Assembly: GCF_021168555.1 (NCBI RefSeq)
Contig: NZ_JAJOZS010000009.1
Span: forward strand, 93,003 to 157,002
Direction: 5' to 3'
DNA length: 64,000 nt
From: Stenotrophomonas sp. MMGLT7
GTDB taxonomy: Bacteria > Pseudomonadota > Gammaproteobacteria > Xanthomonadales > Xanthomonadaceae
Shown: piece after piece, positions 9,053 through 21,396 of the stretch
Layout of the letters: each line of letters begins with the position of its first letter
Position numbering within the stretch: the first letter of the stretch is position 1
Translations under genes and position numbers: made by a program
The notes under the pieces: model-generated
What the model saw: only the letters and a program-made list of their open reading frames with translations
Told to the model about the DNA's origin: nothing
The model's database searches: none

Positions 9053-9179
9053 GCGCGGTTCTCCTGGAAGAGGGGCACCATGCGATCCGCGGGCAGGTCC
9101 CCTGCACGGAACGGCGGCGCCCGCACATCTTGCCGCAAAGCCCGTGCCCTGCGCGCGGCGCGGCGGCGCCGGCCGGCCT

Positions 9180-10553
9180 CTACTTCTTCCGCGGGCGGCT
9201 CCATCCCTCGACGGTCGTCTGGCGCGCGCGCGCCAGCGTCAGCTTCTCCGCCGGCGCCGGCCGCGTGATCACCGAACCGGCACCGATGGTCGCGTTGTCG
9301 CCGATCTCCACCGGCGCCACCAGCGAGGAGTTGGAGCCGACGAAGGCGCCGTCGCCGATCACCGTCTGCGACTTGTTCACCCCGTCGTAGTTGCAGGTGA
9401 TGGTGCCGGCGCCGATGTTGACGCCGGCCCCCACCGTGGCATCGCCCAGGTAGGTCAGGTGGTTGGCCTTGCTGCCGACGCCCAGCGTGGCCTTCTTGGT
9501 CTCGACGAAATTGCCGATGTGCACGCCGTCGGCCAGCACCGTGCCCGGGCGCAGGCGCGCGAACGGGCCGATCTGCACCGCGCCCTCGGTCACCACCCCT
9601 TCCAGGTCGCAGTGCGCACGCACCTGGGTGCCGGCGGCGAGCTTGACGTCGCGCAGCCGCACGAACGGGCCGATGTGCACGCCGTCGCCGAGCTCGACCT
9701 GGCCTTCCAGCACCACGTCCACATCGATCTCCACGTCGCGCCCCACCGTGACCGTGCCCCGCTGGTCGCAGCGCGCAGGGTCGATCAGGCGCGCGCCCTG
9801 CAGGCACAGCGCCTGCGCCGCGCGGCGTTGCCAGGCGCGCTCGAGCCGCGCCAGCTGCCAGGGATCGTTGGCGCCCTCGGCCTCGGTCGGATCCGGCACC
9901 AGCACCATTTCCGCCGGGGTGAACTCGTCCGCGGCGAAGGCGAAGATGTCGGTCAGGTAGTACTCGCCCTGCGCATTCTCGTTGGACAGCTGCGACAGCC
10001 AGCGATGCAGCGCGGTGGATTCGGCAGTGATGATGCCGGTGTTGACCGCGCGGATGCGGCGCTGCGCCGCGTCGGCGTCCTTGTGCTCGACGATCGCGGC
10101 GACCCGGCCCTCGGCATCGCGCACGATGCGGCCGTAGCCGGTGGGATCGGCCGGCTCGGCCACCAGCACCGCCAGCCGCCCCGGCGCCTGCAGCAGCCGC
10201 AGCAGGGTCTGGCTGCGCATCAGCGGCACGTCGCCGTACAGCACCAGCACGGTGGCCGCGTCGGGGATCTCCGGCATCGCCTGCTGCACCGCGTGCCCGG
10301 TGCCGAGCAGTTGCTCCTGCTCGGCCCACACCAGGTCGGGCTGGTCGTCGAAGGCGGCGCGCACCTGATCGCCGCCATGGCCGTAGACCACGTGGATCGC
10401 CTCGGGCTCGAGTTCGCGCGCGGTGGCGATCACGTGCGCCAGCATCGGCTTGCCGGCGATGGGCTGCAGCACCTTCGGCCGCGTCGACTTCATGCGCTTG
10501 CCTTCGCCGGCGGCCAGGATGATCACGTGCAGGGGCAGGCTCATGGGCGGCAT
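9180..10553 (-). CDS. glmU: Bifunctional GlmU (UDP-GlcNAc pyrophosphorylase / GlcN-1-P acetyltransferase)
   Basis: A 457-residue enzyme making UDP-N-acetylglucosamine for peptidoglycan and LPS. The N-terminal uridyltransferase domain begins with [20 protein letters not shown]. The second half is a left-handed beta-helix acetyltransferase with hexapeptide repeats ([25 protein letters not shown]) and the conserved [11 protein letters not shown] and [15 protein letters not shown]. Length matches the family. The ATG at 10553 is annotated; an ATG three codons later (10544) is equally possible, as neither has a strong ribosome site. The gene stands alone, with a divergent GtrA-like gene upstream. 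Confidence 0.97.
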   Translation of the reverse strand: MPPMSLPLHVIILAAGEGKRMKSTRPKVLQPIAGKPMLAHVIATARELEPEAIHVVYGHGGDQVRAAFDDQPDLVWAEQEQLLGTGHAVQQAMPEIPDAATVLVLYGDVPLMRSQTLLRLLQAPGRLAVLVAEPADPTGYGRIVRDAEGRVAAIVEHKDADAAQRRIRAVNTGIITAESTALHRWLSQLSNENAQGEYYLTDIFAFAADEFTPAEMVLVPDPTEAEGANDPWQLARLERAWQRRAAQALCLQGARLIDPARCDQRGTVTVGRDVEIDVDVVLEGQVELGDGVHIGPFVRLRDVKLAAGTQVRAHCDLEGVVTEGAVQIGPFARLRPGTVLADGVHIGNFVETKKATLGVGSKANHLTYLGDATVGAGVNIGAGTITCNYDGVNKSQTVIGDGAFVGSNSSLVAPVEIGDNATIGAGSVITRPAPAEKLTLARARQTTVEGWSRPRKK

Positions 10554-10624
10554 TCTCGAGGGAAAAACGTAATTTTATGCCGTGCCGTGGTTAGCATGGC
10601 GTCTTTCGCGACGTTCGGACTCAC

Positions 10625-11008
10625 ATGGGAATCCTCCGCCAGGGCGGGCACTTCATACTGATCGGGCTGCTGCAGCTGCTGGTGGACTGGGGCGTGTTCG
10701 TCGCCGCCACCGCGCTTGGGCTGCCGGCCGTTCCCGGCAATCTTCTGGGGCGGGTGAGCGGCGCGCTGCTGGGCTTCTGGTTGAACGGCCGCATCACCTT
10801 TGCCGAGCAGGCCGGCGGACGCCTGAACCGGCGGCACCTGGCACGCTTCCTGTGCATGTGGCTGGTGCTGACCGCGCTCAGCACCTGGCTGGTGGCCACG
10901 AGCGCGAACCTGCTGGGACTGAAATTGGCATGGCTGGCCAAGCCCGTGGTCGAAGGCGCGCTGGCGATGCTCTCGTTCGTGCTGCTGCGCCAGTTCGTGT
11001 ATCGCTGA
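10625..11008 (+). CDS. GtrA-like family membrane protein
   Basis: A 127-residue integral membrane protein with four predicted hydrophobic helices (FILIGLLQLLVDWGVFVAA, VSGALLGFWLNG, FLCMWLVLTALSTWLVA, EGALAMLSFVLLRQFVYR). Helix pattern and length match the GtrA/DPMS-associated family, often linked to translocation of polyprenyl-linked sugars. It is divergent from glmU and no glycosyltransferase lies beside it. The substrate is unknown. Confidence 0.85.
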   Translation: MGILRQGGHFILIGLLQLLVDWGVFVAATALGLPAVPGNLLGRVSGALLGFWLNGRITFAEQAGGRLNRRHLARFLCMWLVLTALSTWLVATSANLLGLKLAWLAKPVVEGALAMLSFVLLRQFVYR

Positions 11009-11170
11009 CGCGGCGCAGGCGCCTGGCGCTGCCGGCGCTTCGAAGGAAGCCGCCGTGTCCGCGCCGGTGGCGCCGCAGCCGCCACGTTTTCCTTCGGCGA
11101 TCCGGCGCGTCTCCATCCCGGCGTGGACCCGGCCTGCCGATCCTCAGGGAATCCACGGGGAACCAACGAA

Positions 11171-11193
11171 AACGCCGGGCAATGCCCGGCGTT
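11171..11193 (-). terminator. Intrinsic terminator of the atp operon
   Basis: A perfect 10-bp stem (AACGCCGGGC/GCCCGGCGTT) with a 3-nt loop, 34 bp after the atpC stop. On the minus strand it is followed by TTTTCG. It fits the 3' end of the ATP synthase transcript. Confidence 0.8.
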
Positions 11194-11226
11194 CGCTGCT
11201 GCCACCAGCCGGCCCTGCGGCCGCGC

Positions 11227-11649
11227 TCAGTGCTTGACGTTCTTGCGCAGGCGTTCCAGTGCCTGCAGCTGCGCGGTGACCTCGGCCAGCTTGGCCTCGG
11301 CCTCGGCCACTTCCATGGCATCGCCGCGTCCGGCCAGCACCCGCTCGGCCTGCTCCTTGGCCTGGCGCACGGACGCCTCGTCGATGTCCTGCGCGCGGAT
11401 CGCGGTGTCGGCCAGTACCGTCACCACCTGCGGCTGCACTTCCAGGATGCCGCCGGAAATGGCGAAATCCAGCTGCTCGCCGGCAGCCGTGGTCACCACC
11501 ACCTTGCCCGGCTTCAGGCGGGTGATCAGCGGCGCATGCATGGGCGCGATACCCAGCTCGCCGAGCTCGCCGGTCGCCACGACCAGGGTCGCTTCACCGT
11601 GGAAGATCTGCTGCTCGGCGCTGACGATGTCGCAACGGATGGTGCTCAT
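11227..11649 (-). CDS. atpC: F1Fo ATP synthase epsilon subunit
   Basis: A 140-residue epsilon subunit, part of the rotating central stalk. The N-terminal beta-sandwich begins [19 protein letters not shown] and includes [19 protein letters not shown]; the C-terminal helical hairpin covers roughly residues 90-140 ([12 protein letters not shown]...[20 protein letters not shown]). It is the last gene of the minus-strand atp operon, followed by a terminator hairpin and separated from atpD by a 143-bp spacer with GGGATTC repeats. Confidence 0.97.
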   Translation of the reverse strand: MSTIRCDIVSAEQQIFHGEATLVVATGELGELGIAPMHAPLITRLKPGKVVVTTAAGEQLDFAISGGILEVQPQVVTVLADTAIRAQDIDEASVRQAKEQAERVLAGRGDAMEVAEAEAKLAEVTAQLQALERLRKNVKH

Positions 11650-11669
11650 GGTGCCTCACTGTGTGAGGC

Positions 11670-11788
11670 GGGATTCGGGATTCGGGATTCGGGATCGGTG
11701 GAAGCAGTCGCGCCGCCTGTCCATCGTCCCGAATTCAACCGACCTCGATCCCCGCCTTCGAATCCCAAATTCCCAATCCCGAATCCCG
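11670..11788. repeat. GGGATTC / AATCCC inverted heptamer array, atpD-atpC junction
   Basis: Four tandem GGGATTC units (the fourth one base short) at 11670-11696 face a complementary block of AATCCC units at 11761-11788. The two arms can pair into a long hairpin in the atp transcript. Similar elements lie at 13260-13343, 14222-14305 and 36406-36508. Confidence 0.85.
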
Positions 11789-11792
11789 GCCC

Positions 11793-15875
<4,083 letters not shown>

Positions 15876-15891
15876 TTTTATTTCCCGGTGG

Positions 15892-15963
15892 GGCGGGCCT
15901 GGGCCCGCCGTCTTGGGCGGGTCCGTGACCCGCCGTCCTGTTCGGCGGGCCCAGGGCCCGCCC
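15892..15963. repeat. Three GGCGGG-type palindromes, atpH-atpA junction
   Basis: Three short GC palindromes follow each other: 15892-15909 (GGCGGGCCTGGGCCCGCC), 15915-15934 and 15944-15963. A matching perfect palindrome lies at 30717-30734 downstream of yajQ. They can form hairpins in the atp transcript just upstream of atpA. Confidence 0.75.
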
Positions 15964-15975
15964 TACGAAGTTGCG

Positions 15976-16503
15976 TTAACTTGCCAGCACGTTCTGCAGG
16001 CGCGAGAGCTTGCCCTTGATCGAACCGTCGATCACCACGTCGCCGGCGGCGATCACCGCGCCGCCGATCAGCGACGGGTCGATGGCGGTGCGCACCTGCA
16101 CCTGGCGCCCGAAGCGCTGCTTGAGCGCCGCCACCAGCGAGTCCAGCTCGCCGTCGGAGAGCTCGGCGGCCGAGGTCACCGTGGCATGCACCACCTGCTC
16201 GGCCTCGGCGCGCAGCTGCTCGTACAGGCCGGAGATCTCCGGCAGCAGCGACAGCCGGCCGGACTCGGCCAGCAGCGCCAGGAAGCGGCCGTACGACTCG
16301 TCGTACGAAGACGGCGCCAGCAGCGCCACCGCGTCGGCGTCGGCCAGCTCGGGATCGAGCAGCAGGTCCGCCACCCGCGGGTCGGCGGCGATGCGTGCGG
16401 AAAACGCCAGCGCCTCGGACCACGGCCCGAACTTGCCTTCGTCGCGCGCGACGGCGAATGCGGCACGGGCGTAGGGACGCGCGACAGTGAGGGCCAGGCT
16501 CAT
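15976..16503 (-). CDS. atpH: F1Fo ATP synthase delta subunit
   Basis: A 175-residue delta subunit (peripheral stalk, linking b to alpha). It starts MSLALTVARPYARAAFAVARDE. The conserved C-terminal part RTAIDPSLIGGAVIAAGDVVIDGSIKGKLSRL is visible and matches the family signature. It begins 17 bp after the atpF stop. Confidence 0.97.
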   Translation of the reverse strand: MSLALTVARPYARAAFAVARDEGKFGPWSEALAFSARIAADPRVADLLLDPELADADAVALLAPSSYDESYGRFLALLAESGRLSLLPEISGLYEQLRAEAEQVVHATVTSAAELSDGELDSLVAALKQRFGRQVQVRTAIDPSLIGGAVIAAGDVVIDGSIKGKLSRLQNVLAS

Positions 16504-16520
16504 CGTTCAGCTCTTCCTGT

Positions 16521-16991
16521 TCAGATCTGCGCCGCCAGGTCGTCCAGCAGCGCCTTGTGGGCGTTGGCGTCGATCTCGCGCTTGAGCAGCTTCTCGGCAC
16601 CGGCCACGGCCAGCACGGACACCTGCTTGCGCAGGTCTTCGCGGGCACGCGAGGCGGCGGACTCGATCTCGGCCAGCGCCAGGTCCTTCTGCCGGTTGGC
16701 CTCGGCGATGGCCTCGTTCTTGGCGGCCTCGACGATCTGGTTGGCGCGGGCGTGGGCCTGGTCGATGATCTCGTTGGCCTTGACGCGCGCGTCCTTCAGC
16801 GTCTCGTTGACCTTTTCCTGCGCCTGCGCCAGGTCCTTCTGGCTGCGGTCGGCAGCGGCCAGGCCCTCGGCGATCTTCTGCTGGCGTTCTTCGATCGCCT
16901 TCAGCAGCGGCGGCCAGATCTTGGTCGCGACGATCCAGATCAGACCGGCGAACGCCAGTGCCTGGGCAACGATGGTAAAACCGATTTCCAT
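16521..16991 (-). CDS. atpF: F1Fo ATP synthase b subunit
   Basis: A 156-residue b subunit (peripheral stalk). A single N-terminal membrane helix ([26 protein letters not shown]) is followed by a long charged, Ala-rich helix suited to a dimeric coiled coil. Length matches E. coli AtpF. The spacer to atpE (16992-17096) contains a GGGGATGC/GCATCCCC hairpin at 17022-17046. Confidence 0.97.
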   Translation of the reverse strand: MEIGFTIVAQALAFAGLIWIVATKIWPPLLKAIEERQQKIAEGLAAADRSQKDLAQAQEKVNETLKDARVKANEIIDQAHARANQIVEAAKNEAIAEANRQKDLALAEIESAASRAREDLRKQVSVLAVAGAEKLLKREIDANAHKALLDDLAAQI

Positions 16992-17096
16992 GGGATTCGC
17001 TCAGTCGATGGTGAGGGGGATGGGGATGCCGCCGGGCAGCATCCCCGAACCTTCATCGGCGGCGGCCGTCAGCCGACGGTCGCCGCTCGGCCCCGA

Positions 17097-17417
<321 letters not shown>

Positions 17418-17459
17418 TTATGAAAAGGATGAAGGACTAACGCAAAAGGGTACAGAAAC

Positions 17460-18254
17460 TCAGTGGCTGTCTTCAGACAGGCTCAGGTACACGATCGACA
17501 GCATCATGAAGATGAATGCCTGCAGCGGAATCACCAGCAGGTGGAACAGCATCCAGCCCAGGCCGAACACGCCGCCGGCCAGCGCGCCGAGCAGGCCTGC
17601 GCCGCCGAGCACCCAGATCAGCAGGAACACGATCTCGCCGCCGAACATGTTGCCGAACAGTCGCATCGCCAGCGAGATCGGCTTGCTCAGCCACTCGACG
17701 ATGTTGAGGATCAGGTTGAACGGCATCAGCCACTTGCCGAACGGCGCGGTCAGGAATTCCTTGGTGAAGCCGCCGAGGCCCTTGGAGCGCAGCGCGAAGA
17801 ACAGCATCAGGAAGAACACGCTGATCGACATGCCCAGCGTCGCGTTGACGTCGGCGGTCGGCACCGGCTTCCAGTAGTTGATGCCGACCCACTGCAGCGG
17901 GATGGCGATGAAGTCGGCCGGGATCATCTTGATGAGGTTCATCAACAGGATCCAGAAGAACAGCGTGATCGCGATCGGCGTGACCAGCTTGCTGGTGCCG
18001 TGGTAGGTGTCGCGGGCCTGGCGATCGACGAACTCCAGGCAGATCTCGACGAAGGCCTGCCACTTGCCCGGCACGCCGGCGGTGGCCTTGCGGGTGGCCA
18101 TCCAGAAGCCGAACACCATCAACAGCCCCATCAGCACCGACGTCACGATGGTATCGACGTGGATCGCCCAGAACCCGCCTTCCTGGATGTGGAAGGTCAG
18201 GTTGTGAAGGTGATGCTGGATGTAGGAGGTAGGGGTTTCTGCCTCGCCTGCCAT
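17460..18254 (-). CDS. atpB: F1Fo ATP synthase a subunit
   Basis: A 264-residue membrane subunit forming the proton half-channels. The essential arginine is in SLAMRLFGNMFGGE near residue 196, and the C-terminal helix carries LLVIPLQAFIFMMLSIVYLSL. An N-terminal amphipathic segment (SYIQHHLHNLTF) precedes the first helix. It follows atpI across a spacer made mostly of a tandem duplication of the atpI 3' end. Confidence 0.97.
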   Translation of the reverse strand: MAGEAETPTSYIQHHLHNLTFHIQEGGFWAIHVDTIVTSVLMGLLMVFGFWMATRKATAGVPGKWQAFVEICLEFVDRQARDTYHGTSKLVTPIAITLFFWILLMNLIKMIPADFIAIPLQWVGINYWKPVPTADVNATLGMSISVFFLMLFFALRSKGLGGFTKEFLTAPFGKWLMPFNLILNIVEWLSKPISLAMRLFGNMFGGEIVFLLIWVLGGAGLLGALAGGVFGLGWMLFHLLVIPLQAFIFMMLSIVYLSLSEDSH

Positions 18255-18277
18255 GTGTCCGTAGCCTTTTGAATGCT

Positions 18278-18345
18278 GTCAGTGCCTGGCCGAGGCCAGG
18301 ACCTGGAAAATATCAACGCCTGGCCAAGGCCAGAACCTGGAAAAT
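18278..18345. repeat. 34-bp tandem duplication of the atpI 3' end
   Basis: Two adjacent 34-bp copies, 18278-18311 and 18312-18345, match at 29 of 34 positions. The 18312-18345 copy encodes the AtpI C-terminus (IFQVLALARR and stop). The other copy lies downstream of the stop on the transcript and would encode IFQVLASARH followed by a stop in the same frame. Confidence 0.9.
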
Positions 18346-18678
18346 CAAGCCGACGGCCACACCGGCCAGCAGCGGCATCGCGGGCAGTCGCCACCACAGC
18401 AGGGCAAGCGCCAGCACCACGAACAGCAGCACCCACTTCAGCACCATGGCCAGGACCAGCCTGGCCACGGCCGAACCGGCCGCCTGCACGCCACCGCCCA
18501 ACGCCACCCACGCCGCCATCCAGCCCCCCGCCACCGTAGCCACTCCCGTTGCCAGCGCGGCGAGCGCATGACGCGGCCCCACCAGCAGGAAGGCAAGCGC
18601 GAGGACGGCCACCGCAACCAGCGGATATATCGCTGCGCGCAACATCAGCCGCCGACCCGCATCTACGGAGTTCAGCAC
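18313..18678 (-). CDS. atpI: ATP synthase accessory protein AtpI-like
   Basis: A 121-residue membrane protein with four hydrophobic helices (IYPLVAVAVLALAFLLVG, ALATGVATVAGGWMAAWVAL, LAMVLKWVLLFVVLALALLWW, MPLLAGVAVGLIFQVLAL). It occupies the first position of the atp operon, as atpI does. AtpI proteins help c-ring assembly or magnesium handling and are poorly conserved, so the call rests on topology and position. The start is GTG at 18678 with AGGA six bases upstream. The last 11 codons are duplicated downstream of the stop. Confidence 0.85.
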   Translation of the reverse strand: MLNSVDAGRRLMLRAAIYPLVAVAVLALAFLLVGPRHALAALATGVATVAGGWMAAWVALGGGVQAAGSAVARLVLAMVLKWVLLFVVLALALLWWRLPAMPLLAGVAVGLIFQVLALARR

Positions 18679-18740
18679 ACGAATATCCTGGAATTACGGA
18701 TTGGAGGAAGGAACAGCTAAGGGCCTCGTCGAGCCGCAGG

Positions 18741-18770
18741 ATTATAGCAACCCCGACATTTGTGAAACAA
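18741..18770 (-). promoter_or_regulatory. Sigma-70-type promoter for the atp operon
   Basis: On the minus strand, TTGTTT (18770-18765) and a consensus TATAAT (18746-18741) are separated by 18 bp. The predicted start lies near 18734, leaving a leader of about 55 nt before the atpI GTG at 18678. This is the best -35/-10 pair noticed in the window. Confidence 0.8.
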
Positions 18771-19156
18771 CCGCGCTGTTTTGCCGCACCCCTGCGTTTC
18801 GATCCGCCCGGCGTGCGGCTGGATGAACAGACAGCCGCGCTCGAGGGCGATACATCCGCCGGGAACTTTGCCCGCGAGCGCCGGTCTGTGATGTCGGGCC
18901 TGTAGCTTTTCCTCGTCGACAGCTCCTTGGCAGGCCACAGGAAGCCCCGGGCGACCGGGGCTTCCCTCTTGTCGCGCAGCCCTTCCCGCCGCAGGCGCGG
19001 GCATCGGCGGACAATGAACGGGACCTTGTTGCCGGAGCGCGGCATCACTGCGCACGCACCGTACTTTCACGAATGGTGGACATCGACCTTCCGATAGTGG
19101 CCGGCATTGGCGGCAAGCGAGCCGCCGAAGCCCCCAAAGACTTTCGGAGTTCGTCC
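18771..19156. other. Intergenic region with hairpin at 18941-18964
   Basis: No convincing gene lies between the atp promoter and the outer-membrane protein gene. A perfect 10-bp stem (GAAGCCCCGG/CCGGGGCTTC, loop GCGA) is at 18941-18964, followed on the plus strand by CCTCTTGTC. It could end a short plus-strand RNA starting near the atp promoter, but no clear promoter for one was seen. Confidence 0.4.
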
Positions 19157-19969
19157 ATGAAACACCTGCTTTCCCTGGCCCTTCCCTGCGCGCTCGCCGC
19201 CGCCTGCGCCCTGCCCGCGCATGCCGAAGACAGCGACGATCGCTTCAGCCTGCGCCTGGGCGCGATGAACATCGATTCGGACAACACCATCCGCGGTAGT
19301 ACCACCATCGGCGGCCAGGAACTGTCCGGCTCGCAGGACTTCGGCCTGGGCGGCAAGGAGTGGGAGCCGCGCGTGGACGGCGTGTTCCGCCTGAGCACCC
19401 GCCAGCGCCTGATCTTCGACTACTTCAAGTACGACAAGGACCGCCGCGAGACGCTGGGCGAGGATGTCGGCTATGGCGACGTCACCGTCCCGTCCGGCAG
19501 CTTCGTCAAGGGCAAGCTCAAGTACCAGGTGGCGAGCCTGGTGTACGACTACTCGGTACTGGACGACCCGAACTACAGCCTGGGCCTGCAGATCGGCGCC
19601 GAGGCCGCCAAGGTCGAGGCCAACGCCTATGCCGACCTCGGCGACCTGTACTCGGGCCGCTTCGTGGACGAGAAGGAAGACGGCGTGGCGCCGGTGGTCG
19701 GCCTGCGCTTCACCGCCAAGCCCGGCGAGCACTGGCTGATCAACCTGCAGGGCCAGTACCTCAACACCAAGTGGGGCACCTTCGACGACTACGACGGCGA
19801 CCTGAGCCGCGCCAACGCCATCGTCGAGTACCGCTTCACCCCGAACTTCGGCATCTTCGCCGGCTACGACTGGTTCAAGCTGGACGTCGACCGCAAGGGC
19901 AGCGATGCCACCATCGGCCTGAAGCAGGAGTTCAAGGGCCCGGTGGCCGGCGTGACCTTCGCGTTCTGA
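19157..19969 (+). CDS. Outer-membrane beta-barrel protein (unassigned family)
   Basis: A 270-residue exported protein. The start at 19157 has GGAG seven bases upstream and gives a clean signal peptide (MKHLLSLALPCALAAACALPAHA). The mature protein alternates hydrophobic/polar residues with aromatic girdle residues and ends GVTFAF, a typical barrel C-terminus. Segments such as RLIFDYFKYDKDRRETL and YRFTPNFGIFAGYDWFKL suggest an eight- to twelve-stranded barrel. No specific family was recognised. It is monocistronic and followed by a strong terminator. Confidence 0.85.
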   Translation: MKHLLSLALPCALAAACALPAHAEDSDDRFSLRLGAMNIDSDNTIRGSTTIGGQELSGSQDFGLGGKEWEPRVDGVFRLSTRQRLIFDYFKYDKDRRETLGEDVGYGDVTVPSGSFVKGKLKYQVASLVYDYSVLDDPNYSLGLQIGAEAAKVEANAYADLGDLYSGRFVDEKEDGVAPVVGLRFTAKPGEHWLINLQGQYLNTKWGTFDDYDGDLSRANAIVEYRFTPNFGIFAGYDWFKLDVDRKGSDATIGLKQEFKGPVAGVTFAF

Positions 19970-19998
19970 TCCGCTCCAGCGAAGGCGCAGCAAACACG

Positions 19999-20036
19999 AA
20001 CCCCGCGATAGCCAGGCGCTATCGCGGGGTTTTCTC
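19999..20036 (+). terminator. Intrinsic terminator after the beta-barrel gene
   Basis: A perfect 14-bp stem (AACCCCGCGATAGC / GCTATCGCGGGGTT) with a 5-nt loop runs into TTCTCGTTT. It starts 30 bp after the stop at 19969. Confidence 0.92.
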
Positions 20037-20103
20037 GTTTCCATTGGACACCGCCGCCGGTACGGCGCAGGATCGGGACGACCCCGTTTTCCGAGCCTGT
20101 GCC

Positions 20104-20313
20104 ATGCACAAGACCGACCGCCTCATGACGCAGCCGCACGCCGCAGTCGTGGCGCATGCGGTCCCTTCCTGGCATGCCGAGCCGCCGGCGGCCGCCCCGG
20201 CGCCGCTGCAGCGCCCGCCGCTGGCGCTGGCGCTGTACCGGATGCGCCGCCGCCACATCGCCGCCCATGCGGCACTGCTGGATGTGCTCATCCCCGACAC
20301 CCTGCACGCCTGA
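20104..20313 (+). CDS. Small hypothetical protein, 69 aa
   Basis: An open frame encoding 69 residues, His/Ala/Pro-rich, ending LYRMRRRHIAAHAALLDVLIPDTLHA. It lies in a 258-bp space after a terminator. No family was recognised and no strong ribosome site is seen. The C-terminal amphipathic helix is the only ordered-looking part. It may be a chance frame in GC-rich DNA. Confidence 0.3.
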   Translation: MHKTDRLMTQPHAAVVAHAVPSWHAEPPAAAPAPLQRPPLALALYRMRRRHIAAHAALLDVLIPDTLHA

Positions 20314-20398
20314 AAGCCCGTTCACGATCGGCATGGCACAGCCATGCCGATCGCGCCGTGGCGCAGGAAATGACAGGCGGCTGTAGGCCAGGCAGCTG

Positions 20399-20465
20399 TA
20401 GGAGCGACTTCAGTCGCGATGGGGCCGTATCGGTAAAGCCCCATCGCGACTGAAGTCGCTCCTAC
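20399..20465. repeat. Paired REP-like element (GTAGGAGCGACTTCAGTCGC family)
   Basis: Inverted copies of GTAGGAGCGACTTCAGTCGC flank a short loop and can form a long hairpin. Other members: 26392-26459, 30799-30866, 39611-39678 and 48237-48356. Confidence 0.93.
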
Positions 20466-20571
20466 GGGAGATTGTGAACAGACGCAGCGCCGGGGTGGCG
20501 CCGCAGCGCGTGACCGGTCGCCTGCCAGCCCGCGCTGGGTGCAGTCCGTGGCAGGCGAATGCGAGTCGCGG

Positions 20572-21263
20572 CTACGGCGCTGCGGGCGGGGGTCCGGCGA
20601 GATGCGAGACGACGCAGACATAGTCGGCCAGCGGCATCTCGCCGACCTCCGCACGGCGCCGATCCACCTGCTCCGGTGCCTCCATGGGCTTGGGGACCCA
20701 CTTGCCGTCCACGGCCAGCAACTGGCTGCCGTAGCGCTGCGGCTTGTTCTGGTTGACCAGCACGCGATCGGTCAGCAGGACGTATTCGTGCGAGGTGATC
20801 TCGCCGCTGCGCACGAGCGGCGAGATCTTCTCCAGCACCTGGGCCTGGAATGCCGGATCGCGATCGGCATGCTGCACCAGCAACCACGCCGCCGCCACGC
20901 CGTCGGCGCCGACCTCGGCCACGGTGGGCAGGCCGTCGTGCTCGGCGACGATCCGCTTGATCTGCGGCAGGTTCGCCGCATCGACCTCCAGCATCCTCTG
21001 TATTTCCGCCTGCGACCAGCCGCCGCTGCGCGCCTTCTGGTCGACCCGTGCCATGTCCAGCAGTTGCTGCCGCAGCGCCGGCGCGCCCGGCGGACCGGCA
21101 TCGGCATGGGGCGCGGCGCGCTCGGCCGAGGGCTTGCCGTGCAGGCGCACGAATTCGGCCGCCGAAGGGCACTGGGCCAGCGCCGCGGCAAGTTTGGGTC
21201 GTCTTCCTGTGCCCACGCCGGCAGCGCCAGCAACAGCAGTGCGACACCCAGGCCCTTGCGCAT
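20572..21263 (-). pseudogene. Exported DUF6624-family protein, coding frame broken by a -1 shift
   Basis: The ATG at 21263 begins a good signal peptide (MRKGLGVALLLLALPAWAQ), but the homologous remainder (LAAALAQCPSAAEFVRLHG through LAGPPPAAP, ending at 20572) is in the -1 frame. The joined product would be about 230 residues, with the DUF6624-like core AEHDGLPTVAEVGADGVAAAWLLVQHADRD and NKPQRYGSQLLAVDGKW. The switch occurs at 21192-21198, where the sense strand reads C CCA AAC, a slippery heptamer of X XXY YYZ form. It may be a one-base deletion (or base-call error) or a true programmed frameshift; the sequence alone cannot decide. The function of DUF6624 is unknown. Confidence 0.75.
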
Positions 21264-21346
21264 CACGCCACCATCCCGACGGATCGTCATCGAAGGCACA
21301 CAACATAGCCGGTCGATGCATCGCCGCCTAGCGCGTCCCGGACGCG

Positions 21347-21373
21347 ACGACGCCCCGGCGGGCGGGGCGTCGT
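21347..21373 (-). terminator. Hairpin after lpdA
   Basis: An 11-bp stem (ACGACGCCCCG/CGGGGCGTCGT) with a 5-nt loop, 23 bp after the lpdA stop. No T-tract follows on the minus strand, so termination is only probable. Confidence 0.55.
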
Positions 21374-21396
21374 GTTCCAGCCACAATGGCGAGCCG

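Noticed and set aside
18700..18970. 6S or other known structural RNA upstream of the atp operon
   Set aside because: The hairpin and flanks do not show the long interrupted helix of 6S RNA, and no other known RNA family could be recognised.
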